Shown here: in pieces, positions 1-7,161 of the stretch
Layout: the number at the start of each line of letters is the position of its first letter
Position numbering within the stretch: the stretch's first letter is position 1
Translations under genes and position numbers: made by a program
Notes under the pieces: model-generated
The model's input: the letters and a program-made list of their open reading frames with translations, nothing else
What the model was told of the DNA's origin: nothing
Database searches by the model: none
Origin: an uncultured Muribaculaceae bacterium
GTDB lineage: Bacteria; Bacteroidota; Bacteroidia; Bacteroidales; Muribaculaceae
Assembly (NCBI GenBank): GCA_910578365.1
Contig: CAJTRC010000070.1
Coordinates: 1 to 12,847, forward strand
Length of the DNA stretch: 12,847 bases
Reading direction: 5' to 3'

Positions 1-55
1 CGACTTATTTCACATCTTTACAAATTGTAATTGCAGCCGCATTCTCACTTTGGGC

Positions 56-1297
56 TCAGTTGGTCTTTTCCCAGCGATAAAGGCGGTCGGAGGGCCTGAT
101 TTTTGCGGGCACCGGAATCGAGAAGGCATCACCCTTTACGGCCTGCTGCACACTGCGGCAACCCACCTGAATCTCTGTCACCTCGAAAATAAGCGCTCCG
201 GTAGTAGGGCCGGTCACTACCACTTCGTCGCCCACGCTCAGGGTGCCGGCCTCAAGCAGGAACTCGCCCACACCCAGCTTGGAAAAATATTTCACTCCCT
301 TGGCAGTATAATGCTTAACACGTGTGGCCGACGAGCCGTATTTGCCGGACCATTCGCCAAGGCGCTGCCCCAGGTAATAGCCGTTCCAGAATCCGCGGTT
401 GAATATGCGTCCGAGGCGTTCGTCCCAGCCGGCTACCAGTTCGGCATTGTAGGTGCCATTGCATATCGCTTCTATGGCCTCACTGTAACATTGCACGGCG
501 ATTTTTACATATTCGGGGCCACGGGCGCGACCTTCGATTTTGAACACCCTCACGCCGGCGTCGATCATGCGGTCAAGGAAGTGGATTGTCTTGAGGTCTT
601 TGGGCGACATTATATATTTGTTGTCGACCTGCAGCTGGTCGCCGGTTTCAAGGTCGGTGACCTCGTAACCGCGACGGCAAATCTGAGTGCATGCCCCGCG
701 GTTGGCGCTGCTGTTCATCTGATGCAGCGACAGATAGCATTTGCCCGAAACCGCCATGCACAACGCGCCGTGGCAGAACATTTCTATACGCACCGGCTTG
801 CCGGCGGGTCCGCATATGTTCTGCTCTTCTATGGCCCTGTGTATGGCTGCCACCTGATCCATGTTCAGTTCTCGTGCCAGCACGGCCACATCAGCCCAGC
901 GGCTGTAGAAGCGCAGCGCCTCGGTATTGCTGATGTTACATTGTGTGGAGATATGCACCTCCACTCCTTTTTCGCGCGCATACAGTATGGTGGCGATGTC
1001 GCTGGCTATGATTGCCGATATGTGACTCCCGGCCACGGCGTCGATAACCTCGTATATTGCCGGCAAATCATCGTCATAGGCAATGGTATTGACAGTCAGA
1101 TACGATTTCACGCCGGCACGTTCGCAGATGTCTGCTATGTTGTGCAGGTCGTCGATAGTAAAATTCACGCTCGACTTGGAGCGCATGTTGAGCCGTCCGA
1201 CACCGAAGTATACGGCATCTGCTCCGGCATCGATGGCTGCGTGGAGCGACTCGTAACAGCCGACCGGCGCCATTATCTCAAAATCAGAGCGTTGCAT
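56..1297 (-). CDS. U32-family peptidase-like protein, probable tRNA uridine hydroxylase (TrhP/YegQ type)
   Basis: Full-length 413-residue protein of the U32 family. The family signature E-x-F-x2-G-A-L-C-x4-G-x-C-x-L-S is present at residues 172-190, and further conserved cysteines lie at 203 and 207; in this family such cysteines are thought to hold an iron-sulfur cluster. The N-terminus (MAPVGCYESLHAAIDAGADA, residues 9-28) is the usual TIM-barrel opening. Residues from about 320 form the C-terminal beta-barrel domain of the longer members. Relatives such as E. coli TrhP make 5-hydroxyuridine at tRNA position 34 using prephenate; RlhA acts on 23S rRNA, and older annotation says protease or collagenase. 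I favour tRNA modification but cannot tell the substrate from sequence. The ATG start leaves 108 nt to the stop of secG upstream, so it is either the last gene of that operon or has its own promoter. Confidence 0.9.
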   Translation of the reverse strand: MQRSDFEIMAPVGCYESLHAAIDAGADAVYFGVGRLNMRSKSSVNFTIDDLHNIADICERAGVKSYLTVNTIAYDDDLPAIYEVIDAVAGSHISAIIASDIATILYAREKGVEVHISTQCNISNTEALRFYSRWADVAVLARELNMDQVAAIHRAIEEQNICGPAGKPVRIEMFCHGALCMAVSGKCYLSLHQMNSSANRGACTQICRRGYEVTDLETGDQLQVDNKYIMSPKDLKTIHFLDRMIDAGVRVFKIEGRARGPEYVKIAVQCYSEAIEAICNGTYNAELVAGWDERLGRIFNRGFWNGYYLGQRLGEWSGKYGSSATRVKHYTAKGVKYFSKLGVGEFLLEAGTLSVGDEVVVTGPTTGALIFEVTEIQVGCRSVQQAVKGDAFSIPVPAKIRPSDRLYRWEKTN

Positions 1298-1333
1298 TTA
1301 GTCTATTGTCTGAAGTATGTATATAACACACCA

Positions 1334-1377
1334 CGTCCGCGCGAGTCGATGACAGACGCGGACGCGGCATGCCGCGT
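1334..1377 (-). promoter_or_regulatory. Two adjoining hairpins between secG and the U32 gene, possible terminator or attenuator
   Basis: CGTCCGCG (1334-1341) pairs perfectly with CGCGGACG (1357-1364). The 16-bp perfect palindrome ACGCGGCATGCCGCGT (1362-1377) can fold as a 6-bp stem with a CATG loop. The two overlap by three bases. On the minus strand they lie just downstream of secG. No T-run follows on either strand, so a classical intrinsic terminator is not shown. Confidence 0.4.
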
Positions 1378-1405
1378 ACCAGTTGTATGGTTCGTGAATA
1401 TGTTT

Positions 1406-1753
1406 TTATTCTGCTGCCGGAGTTGCTGCTGCGGGGGCTTCGGTTTCGGCCGCAACCGGAGTATTGGTGGTGGTTGCTGCAGCGGGAGCGGGAGCCGCGG
1501 GAGCGTTGAAGCGGGTTTCAGCTTTGGATTCGCCGCGGAGAGCGAACGACGAGGCTATGGAGAGTACTACTATAAGAGCAGCCAAAGTCCAGGTGGTTTT
1601 TTCGAGGAAGCTGTTGGTCTGACGGACGCCCATCACATTGCCGGCGCCGCCGAACTGCGACGACAGACCGCCGCCTTTGGATTTCTGAATCAGAACGATG
1701 CCGATCAGGAGCACGGCTACAAGAATTGTGAGAATGCTAAGTACGAGATACAT
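1406..1753 (-). CDS. secG: Preprotein translocase subunit SecG
   Basis: A 115-residue small subunit of the SecYEG channel in the inner membrane. Two membrane segments are visible, about residues 2-22 and 54-72. Between them lies the SecG hallmark QKSKGGGLSSQFGGAG (residues 23-38), the cytosolic loop. The last 35 residues are an Ala/Pro/Thr-rich low-complexity tail ending in AAATPAAE, longer than in E. coli; I recall similar tails in Bacteroidales SecG, but its role is unknown. The ATG start follows the stop codon of the upstream gene by a single base, so the gene is almost surely cotranscribed, and perhaps translationally coupled, with the lptE cluster. Confidence 0.95.
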   Translation of the reverse strand: MYLVLSILTILVAVLLIGIVLIQKSKGGGLSSQFGGAGNVMGVRQTNSFLEKTTWTLAALIVVLSIASSFALRGESKAETRFNAPAAPAPAAATTTNTPVAAETEAPAAATPAAE

Positions 1754-1754
1754 A

Positions 1755-2501
1755 TTATTTATGGTTATTTTTCTTTTGGATAAGTATCAGCTTGCGCAAA
1801 AACCGCAATTGGTCTGCAAAGTAAACACTTTTTTCCGGATAATTCAAATTTAAATTGCTAATAATTTCATACGCACGCTCATATCGCCCTTGTTTTATAA
1901 ATATTTTGGCCAGGCTCTCACTCAGGAGCGAGTCGTCGCTGCTCTGCGGGGCCTGTACGGGTGTCTGAGCGGGCGCTTCGGCTTCGGCTGCCGGTTGAGC
2001 AGGCTGTTCGGATTGTTCGTGACGTGCCAGCTTGGCGGCAAGATTCTTGATGTCGGGTATTCCGTCGTCGGGGTCCGGCACCGGGTCGCGCCCCTCTTCG
2101 TGAGCCAGCAGGTCGGCGTAATCGGGCACGGGGTTAAATATGAGCCGTTCGAGCAGGGCTTCTTCTTCGGGCGATGTTTTGCCGTATGTGGCAAAGAAAG
2201 TATCGAGGGCGTCGGTGGTATCGGGGCGCCGGTCGGTGGCATCGGGATAGAATGAGCTGTCGTCGAGGCCGCATGTGGCGCGCAGTGCGGGGTCAGTTCC
2301 GCCCAGCATCACACCCAGGCGTGAGCGCAGTGCCGAGAGTTCGGCGGGATTCATGTCGTGGCCGTACAGGCGCAGCATCGCCGCCACCGGCGCAGCAAAG
2401 TAAGGATATGCCGCCATAAGGCCGCGCAGTACATCGGGGGCCGGAGCCGCGGGGCTGTCGCCCTGCAGGTATTGTCGGAGTTCTTGCAGTTGCGCGTCCA
2501 T
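1755..2501 (-). CDS. Conserved protein with TPR-like C-terminal helices, unknown function
   Basis: A 248-residue soluble protein with no signal peptide or membrane segment. The N-terminal third is helical (residues 1-65), followed by an acidic Asp/Pro-rich stretch (about 125-150) and a low-complexity Ala/Pro/Gln/Glu linker (about 163-187). The most conserved-looking part is residues 190-240, with SESLAKIFIKQGRYERAYEI and LNLNYPEKSVYFADQLRFL, which resemble one to one and a half tetratricopeptide repeats. From memory, Bacteroidales carry a similar protein between lptE and secG, which suggests an envelope or secretion role, but I cannot name a function. It starts 4 nt after the lptE stop and ends one base before secG. 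The base composition matches the neighbours. Confidence 0.85.
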   Translation of the reverse strand: MDAQLQELRQYLQGDSPAAPAPDVLRGLMAAYPYFAAPVAAMLRLYGHDMNPAELSALRSRLGVMLGGTDPALRATCGLDDSSFYPDATDRRPDTTDALDTFFATYGKTSPEEEALLERLIFNPVPDYADLLAHEEGRDPVPDPDDGIPDIKNLAAKLARHEQSEQPAQPAAEAEAPAQTPVQAPQSSDDSLLSESLAKIFIKQGRYERAYEIISNLNLNYPEKSVYFADQLRFLRKLILIQKKNNHK

Positions 2502-2505
2502 GTGC

Positions 2506-3024
2506 TTACCAGTCGCCGAGGGTGGCGTTGAATATAAGTTCTACGAGTTCTTTCGATATTTCCTGGCAGAGTTCGTCCTGCACGTCGGTAAGCATTACCG
2601 ATGAGTCGAAGTCGCGATAGGCGCTGAAACTCTCGTCGGTGTCCTTGCCTTCGGCCTTGTTGTCGAGATATTTCACTCGCACTGTTATCGTCAGTCGGGT
2701 TTTGGATGCGTATGCGTCCTCGGTCACCGCCTGCGGCGATAGCGAGTAACCGGTGATTTCGCCTTCGAGCTGCATGTCGGCCGCACCGTCGGTGGTCTGC
2801 AGGCGTGTATTGCGGGTTATATAGTCGAGCAGTTCGTTTTCAAAAGTCTGCTGCAGAGGCGGGTACACCAGAGCGGCGCGGATAGGAAATTCCGACACAT
2901 GTATGGTTTTGTACACCGTGTAGTCGATTGCCGAGCCATTGAGCGTAAAGCGGGGTATGCAGCCCGGCAACGCTACAAACGCGGCCAGCAGCACCATTAT
3001 GAGTCGCAGCTTATTCCAGGCCAT
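2506..3024 (-). CDS. lptE: LPS-assembly lipoprotein LptE (LptE/RlpB family)
   Basis: A 172-residue outer-membrane lipoprotein precursor. The signal peptide has a basic N-region, a hydrophobic core and a lipobox L-P-G-C with the lipidated Cys at residue 22. The mature part, with FTLNGSAIDY after the Cys and then IRAALVYPPLQQTFENELLD, matches the Bacteroidota LptE pattern. LptE plugs the LptD barrel that inserts lipopolysaccharide into the outer leaflet. The ATG start lies inside the 3' end of the upstream regulator gene (14-nt overlap), which points to cotranscription. The short downstream gap (4 nt) continues the operon. The family call rests on size, lipobox and the operon context; sequence identity to E. 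coli LptE would be low. Confidence 0.85.
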   Translation of the reverse strand: MAWNKLRLIMVLLAAFVALPGCIPRFTLNGSAIDYTVYKTIHVSEFPIRAALVYPPLQQTFENELLDYITRNTRLQTTDGAADMQLEGEITGYSLSPQAVTEDAYASKTRLTITVRVKYLDNKAEGKDTDESFSAYRDFDSSVMLTDVQDELCQEISKELVELIFNATLGDW

Positions 3025-4207
3025 ATTCCTTAATTTTACGATATAGGGTTCGTTCGCTTATATTGAGTTCGCGGGCGGCGGCTTTGCGGCGACCGTCGTT
3101 GCGGTCCAGAGCATCCTTTATGGCGCGCCGCTCGGCTTCGGTGTTGGCTTCGGGCTGCTGTATACTGAACTTGGTCAGGGCCATCGGCACAGGGCGCTCC
3201 GATGCCGGGGTCTGCTGGGTGATGTCCTCGAACTCGTCGACGGCTTCTGCTTTGGATGGCAGAGTCGACTGGAGGCCTGCGCGGGCACGGAGTTCGTCGA
3301 TTTGCTGCTGCATCCTGAATATAAGATTAAAGAGCATCTCGCGCTCGCGCTGATAGTCGTACCGATCGCTGCCCGAAAGGGCCGGAGTGAACACGGTGGC
3401 GTTGGCCGGCAGATACTGCTGCAGTGTGTCCACACTGACTGTATTGTCGGCCTCGAACAAAGCCAGCTGCTCGATTACGTTTTTGAGCTGGCGCACGTTG
3501 CCGGGCCAGCGGTAGTGCAGCAGTGCCCGGCGCGCCTCGTCGGAAAAACTGATGCCGGGCAAGCGGTATCGCTCACTGAAGTCAGAGGCGAATTTACGGG
3601 CCAGCAACATTATGTCGCTGCCACGGTCGCGCAGGGGCGGCACGGAAATCTGCACGGTCGACAGGCGGTAGTAGAGGTCTTCGCGAAAGCGCCCCTCGGC
3701 CACGGCTCGGCTCATGTCGACATTTGTAGCGGCCACTACGCGTATATTGGTACGCTGTACGGTGCTGGAACCCACCTTCAGAAACTCGCCTGATTCAAGT
3801 ACGCGCAGCAGGCGCGCCTGAGTAGTCAAAGGCAGCTCGGCCACTTCATCAAGGAATATGGTGCCTCCGTCGGCCTCCTCGAAGTAGCCCTTGCGCGACG
3901 CCACCGCGCCGGTAAAGGAGCCCTTCTCGTGGCCGAACAGTTCCGAGTCGATAGTACCTTCGGGTATGGCGCCGCAGTTCACGGCAATGTATTTGGCGTG
4001 TTTGCGTGCCGAGTAAGCGTGTATTATCTTAGGAAAAAACTCCTTGCCGGCGCCGCTCTCGCCCACCACCAGCACACTGAGGTCAATAGGGGCCACCTTG
4101 ATAGCGCGCTGCACGGCACCCACCAGAGCAGGGGCAGACCCTACGATGCCGAAGCGAAGTTTGGCCTGCTGTATGTCTTCGGGTAAATTATTGTTTGCAA
4201 TCTGCAT
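3011..4207 (-). CDS. Sigma-54-dependent transcriptional activator (AAA+ bEBP, Fis-type HTH, no receiver domain)
   Basis: A 398-residue enhancer-binding protein counted from the ATG at 4205-4207. An upstream in-frame start at 4285 would read through the -7 promoter element at 4283-4290, so I choose the inner one. The AAA+ core begins near residue 20: Walker A GESGAGKE (49-56), the sigma-54-contacting loop as GSFTGA (96-101; usual GAFTGA), Walker B GGTIFLDE (114-121), FREDLYYRL (174-182) and WPGNVRQL (234-241). A variable linker runs from about 270 to 355, and a Fis-type helix-turn-helix closes the protein (KAAARELNISERTLYRKIKE, 375-394). There is no receiver, GAF or PAS domain, so activity is probably set by abundance or by a partner protein. 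It heads the lptE-secG operon and lies divergent to the peptide transporter. Targets are unknown; a sigma-54-like promoter nearby is listed separately. Confidence 0.92.
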   Translation of the reverse strand: MQIANNNLPEDIQQAKLRFGIVGSAPALVGAVQRAIKVAPIDLSVLVVGESGAGKEFFPKIIHAYSARKHAKYIAVNCGAIPEGTIDSELFGHEKGSFTGAVASRKGYFEEADGGTIFLDEVAELPLTTQARLLRVLESGEFLKVGSSTVQRTNIRVVAATNVDMSRAVAEGRFREDLYYRLSTVQISVPPLRDRGSDIMLLARKFASDFSERYRLPGISFSDEARRALLHYRWPGNVRQLKNVIEQLALFEADNTVSVDTLQQYLPANATVFTPALSGSDRYDYQREREMLFNLIFRMQQQIDELRARAGLQSTLPSKAEAVDEFEDITQQTPASERPVPMALTKFSIQQPEANTEAERRAIKDALDRNDGRRKAAARELNISERTLYRKIKEYGLE

Positions 4208-4226
4208 ATTGTACGAACAAGGGGGA

Positions 4227-4242
4227 TGGCAAAGGTGTTGCG
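4227..4242 (+). promoter_or_regulatory. Candidate sigma-54 (-24/-12) promoter facing the peptide transporter
   Basis: TGGCAAAGGTGTTGCG matches the sigma-54 consensus TGGCAyrNNNNTTGCw with both invariant blocks (TGGCA and TTGC) at exact spacing. Mismatches are the A for C at the sixth base and the final G. It points toward the transporter start 155 bp downstream and lies in the leader of the divergent sigma-54 activator gene. Site strength and use are inference. Confidence 0.4.
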
Positions 4243-4262
4243 GAATATGGTTCTGCAACACC
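4234..4262. repeat. 8-bp inverted repeat in the divergent promoter region
   Basis: GGTGTTGC (4234-4241) and GCAACACC (4255-4262) pair perfectly around a 13-base loop. The left arm contains the -12 block of the sigma-54-like site. It lies in the predicted untranslated leader of the activator gene, so it could act as an operator (autoregulation) or as an mRNA hairpin. Confidence 0.5.
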
Positions 4263-4282
4263 CGCCGGAAACATTTTCTCTG

Positions 4283-4316
4283 CAAATTTACATAAAAAAA
4301 GCCGAAATCCGAAAAA
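4283..4316 (-). promoter_or_regulatory. Bacteroidota-type promoter of the activator-lptE-secG operon
   Basis: On the minus strand TAAATTTG (4283-4290) is an exact TAnnTTTG -7 element. A TTTTTCG stretch about 19 bp upstream (starting near 4310) resembles the -33 TTTG box. Transcription would start near 4276, giving a leader of about 70 nt before the ATG at 4207. Confidence 0.55.
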
Positions 4317-4323
4317 TAATGCG

Positions 4324-4331
4324 TATCTTAG
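4324..4331 (+). promoter_or_regulatory. Possible housekeeping -7 element of the peptide transporter gene
   Basis: TATCTTAG differs from TAnnTTTG at one base. No good -33 box is visible about 19 bp upstream. A 5-bp stem with a GCGA tetraloop (CGGGC-GCGA-GCCCG, 4343-4356) lies in the resulting leader. Confidence 0.3.
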
Positions 4332-4396
4332 CACACTGAAACCGGGCGCGAGCCCGCAGCGCGAGTGACTATTTACAAATCCAACAAAATAATATC

Positions 4397-6196
4397 ATGT
4401 TCAAGAACCAACCCAAAGCGTTGTATGTCTTAGCGTTAGCCAACACAGGCGAGCGTTTCGGCTACTACACCATGCTGGCGATTTTCCTGTTCTATATCCA
4501 GGCCAAGTTCGGCCTCGATGCAGCGTGGACCGGCCAGATTTTTTCAATCTTCCTTGCATTAGTATATTTTATGCCTCTGGTAGGTGGCTGGCTCGCCGAC
4601 AAATGGAGCTTCTCCAAGTGTGTAACCACCGGTATCGCCGTGATGTTTGTGGGCTATGCCCTTATGTCGGCTCCGACTGCCGTACGCAGCAATACCTCGC
4701 TTATGATTCTTTTTGCCGCCCTGCTGCTGATTTCGGCAGGTACCGGCCTGTTCAAGGGCAACCTGCAGGTAATGGTGGGCGACCTTTATAATGAACAACG
4801 CTACGCCGACAAGCGCGACTCGGCTTTCTCGCTGTTCTACATGGCCATCAACCTGGGCTCGATGTTCGCTCCCATGGCTGCCGTAGGCCTCAAGAACTGG
4901 GCTCTTTCCAAGGCCGGCTACCTCACCAACGACCCCATGGCCGCCACCGTGAGCAACTGGTGCATCGACACCCAGAACTTCACCAACATGCCACAGAACG
5001 AGGAAACCCTCAAGGCCATGACCGAGTTCGCCGCCAAAAACGGCATGGAACCGGGCGCCGACCTGGGTGCGTTCCTGAGCAACTATCTGTCGGACTTCGC
5101 AAGCCGCTGCGGCATGGAAGTTTCGAACCTCAGCGACTTCGCCACCGGCTACATCACCAGCTTTGCCAACGGCTGCTCCTGGGCATTCGGTCTGGCATGC
5201 GTGTCGCTGATTGTCAGCTTCCTCATATACTTCCTCGGACGCAAGACCTACGCTCATATCATCGATAACAAAAAAGACCCCAAAGCCGCCGCAGCCGCTC
5301 AGCAGAATGTCAAGGAGCTTACTCCCCAGCAGACCAAGCAGCGCGTAGTTGCCCTGCTGCTGGTGTTCGCCGTAGTTATTTTCTTCTGGATGGTATTCCA
5401 CCAGAACGGCCAGACTCTGACCGAGTTCGCCAAGAGCTGTACTTCGTCGGTAGCCACCGGCTGGACCCGCATCGGCTTCAATATCTGGGCGCTGGCATCC
5501 ATCGCCGCCGGTGTTTACGCCTTCTTCGGCATGATTCAGAGTAGCACCAACAAGGGCCGTATAATCTGCTCACTCCTACTCGCCGCCTGCCTTGGCGTAG
5601 TGGTATATATCTACAGCAAAACACCCGCCACTGTCGAAGGCATCGACCCTGCTATCTATCAGCAGTTCAACCCCTTCTACGTAGTGGCTCTGACTCCGTT
5701 CTCCATGGCTCTGTTCGCCTGGCTGGCCGGCAAGGGCAAAGAACCTTCGGCACCCCGTAAAATTGGCTACGGCATGATTATGGCCGGCGCCGCCTACGGC
5801 GTGATGGTACTGGCATCACTGTCGCTGGTAGGCACCAACGGCGAGGTATCGCCCAACTGGCTCATAAGCACCTACCTGCTGCTTACCTTTGCCGAACTGC
5901 TGCTGTCGCCCATGGGTATATCGTTCGTATCCAAGGTGGCTCCTCCCAAGCTCAAAGGCTCGATGATGGGCGGCTGGTTTGCCGCTACCGCCATAGGCAA
6001 CTACCTGGTATCGATTCCCATGCTGCTGTGGGGCAAGATTCCGGTGTATATTATCTGGGCCATACTTATTGTAATCTGTCTGCTTTCGGCTGCATTCATC
6101 TTCTCTATCATGAAGAAACTCGAAGCCGCTACCGCCGACGATTCTGCCGTTCCTGCCGCCGAAGCCCTCGAATCGGTGGAGGACGACGCTATCTGA
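4397..6196 (+). CDS. POT/PTR2-family peptide transporter (MFS)
   Basis: A 599-residue inner-membrane carrier, longer than typical bacterial POTs of about 500. Family marks are GERFGYY near the N-terminus (18-24), GTGLFKGN with the TM4 lysine (K120), FYMAINLGS (147-155, the PTR2 motif) and FAELLLSPMG with the TM10 glutamate (E500). These proteins import di- and tripeptides with protons. Two usual acidic positions differ: the first Glu of the ExxER motif is Asn16, and the TM7 position normally read as E-Q-x-G is H335-Q-N-G. I recall the same changes in other Bacteroidota members, so this is probably a subfamily trait. About 90 residues (168-258) are inserted between TM5 and TM6, likely on the periplasmic side. 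The C-terminal tail (575-599) is acidic. The gene stands alone, with a divergent regulator upstream and a palindrome downstream. The substrate is not known. Confidence 0.9.
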   Translation: MFKNQPKALYVLALANTGERFGYYTMLAIFLFYIQAKFGLDAAWTGQIFSIFLALVYFMPLVGGWLADKWSFSKCVTTGIAVMFVGYALMSAPTAVRSNTSLMILFAALLLISAGTGLFKGNLQVMVGDLYNEQRYADKRDSAFSLFYMAINLGSMFAPMAAVGLKNWALSKAGYLTNDPMAATVSNWCIDTQNFTNMPQNEETLKAMTEFAAKNGMEPGADLGAFLSNYLSDFASRCGMEVSNLSDFATGYITSFANGCSWAFGLACVSLIVSFLIYFLGRKTYAHIIDNKKDPKAAAAAQQNVKELTPQQTKQRVVALLLVFAVVIFFWMVFHQNGQTLTEFAKSCTSSVATGWTRIGFNIWALASIAAGVYAFFGMIQSSTNKGRIICSLLLAACLGVVVYIYSKTPATVEGIDPAIYQQFNPFYVVALTPFSMALFAWLAGKGKEPSAPRKIGYGMIMAGAAYGVMVLASLSLVGTNGEVSPNWLISTYLLLTFAELLLSPMGISFVSKVAPPKLKGSMMGGWFAATAIGNYLVSIPMLLWGKIPVYIIWAILIVICLLSAAFIFSIMKKLEAATADDSAVPAAEALESVEDDAI

Positions 6197-6238
6197 TGTT
6201 GAATATAAACAGTTAAAGGTCCCTGACCGGTTTGATAC

Positions 6239-6314
6239 AGAAACCATAGAAGCATAGCTTTACATAGCAACACTTCGGTATAGTTCTATGGCAAGCTATG
6301 GTTCTATGGTTTCT
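6239..6314. repeat. 76-bp near-perfect palindrome with six CATAG half-sites
   Basis: Bases 6239-6260 pair with 6293-6314 with one mismatch in 22 (6252/6301), then after a 2x2 internal loop CATAG (6263-6267) pairs with CTATG (6286-6290). The left arm holds CATAG at 6245, 6253 and 6263; the right arm holds its complement at 6286, 6296 and 6304, in mirror spacing. It fills most of the gap between the transporter and glycosyltransferase genes. It may be a terminator, a REP- or MITE-like element or a protein-binding array; no T-run or clear target-site duplication is seen. Confidence 0.7.
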
Positions 6315-6344
6315 TGAAACATTTTAAGACCTTTGCGAATTGAA

Positions 6345-7097
6345 ATGACTAATGACTCTGACAGCCGCCGGGACTCGGTGGTAATCATACCGATGTACAA
6401 CGAACGCGAGAATGCCGAAGCTATTATCAAGGCCGTTCTCGCGCTCGAACATCAGTTCGACATTCTCGTAATAGACGACAACTCGCCCGACGGCACTGCC
6501 GCCATTGTAAAAAAAATGATGGCCGCAGCCCCGGGCCGTATACATATTATTGAACGCTCCGGCAAACTCGGCCTGGGCACGGCATACATCACGGGGTTCA
6601 AATTCGCCCTCGACCACGGTTACGAATACATATTCGAGATGGACGCCGACTTCTCGCACAATCCACTCGACTTGCTGAAACTCTACAAGGCCGTGGCAGT
6701 CGAAGGCGCCGATGTGGCCGTGGGCTCGCGATACGTCACCGGCGTGAACGTAGTCAACTGGCCAATGGGCCGTGTGCTTATGAGCTATTACGCCTCGAAA
6801 TATGTACGCATGATTACACGTATGCCCATCCACGACACCACCGCCGGATTTGTATGCTATAACAGTAAAGTGCTGCGAACTATGGACCTTGACAAAATCA
6901 AATTCAAAGGCTATGCGTTCCAAATTGAGATGAAGTTCACAGCATACAAATTCGGTTTTCGCATTACCGAAGTGCCAATTATTTTCGTAAACCGTGTGCT
7001 TGGCACCAGCAAGATGAACTCGAGCATCTTCGGCGAAGCCGTGTTCGGTGTGATCAGGCTGAAGTGGAACAGTTTTTTCAAAAAGTATAAAGCTTGA
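6345..7097 (+). CDS. Family 2 glycosyltransferase, polyprenol-phosphate mannosyltransferase (DPM1-like)
   Basis: A 250-residue cytosolic or membrane-associated GT-A enzyme. The order of motifs is typical of DPM1-type synthases: IIPMYNERENA (14-24), VIDDNSPDGT (42-51), GKLGLGTAYITGF (73-85), the metal- and nucleotide-binding EMDADFSH (98-105, DAD), VGSRYVTG (126-133), HDTTAGF (163-169) and a late R-V-L-G-T-S-K-M (217-224). There are no C-terminal membrane helices, so this is the soluble form. It would move mannose, or another sugar, from a nucleotide donor to a polyprenyl phosphate, making a lipid-linked donor for periplasmic glycosylation; the sugar is inferred. The ATG at 6345 is preferred over an in-frame TTG at 6333, because family members begin shortly before the IIPMYNE strand. 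It is followed by pyrC on the same strand after 64 bp. Confidence 0.9.
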   Translation: MTNDSDSRRDSVVIIPMYNERENAEAIIKAVLALEHQFDILVIDDNSPDGTAAIVKKMMAAAPGRIHIIERSGKLGLGTAYITGFKFALDHGYEYIFEMDADFSHNPLDLLKLYKAVAVEGADVAVGSRYVTGVNVVNWPMGRVLMSYYASKYVRMITRMPIHDTTAGFVCYNSKVLRTMDLDKIKFKGYAFQIEMKFTAYKFGFRITEVPIIFVNRVLGTSKMNSSIFGEAVFGVIRLKWNSFFKKYKA

Positions 7098-7161
7098 GTT
7101 TTTAAACAAGCTCTTAATCTACGGTTCTATAGTCAAACAGACTTATTACAATAATTGAAAT

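Noticed and set aside
18..30. The 13-bp palindrome TTACAAATTGTAA near the left edge
   Set aside because: Short, AT-rich and without visible context, because the downstream gene is outside the window. The -7-like match on the minus strand has one extra base.
50..1783. A 1.7-kb open frame on the plus strand across the U32 and secG genes
   Set aside because: It is antisense to two clear protein families, its translation shows no domain or sensible composition, and it runs through a hairpin region. Long antisense frames are expected in this GC-rich coding.
4208..4285. An N-terminal extension of 26 residues on the sigma-54 activator
   Set aside because: The extension is Cys/His/Arg-rich with no family resemblance, and its start lies inside the -7 promoter element.
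6328..6335. GACCTTTG as a promoter -7 element for the glycosyltransferase gene
   Set aside because: One mismatch, and it would place the transcription start almost on the ATG, so it is not convincing alone.
7091..7112. AGCTTG/CAAGCT inverted repeat over the glycosyltransferase stop codon as a terminator
   Set aside because: Only 6 bp with a long loop and no T-run; too weak to claim, and pyrC may be cotranscribed.
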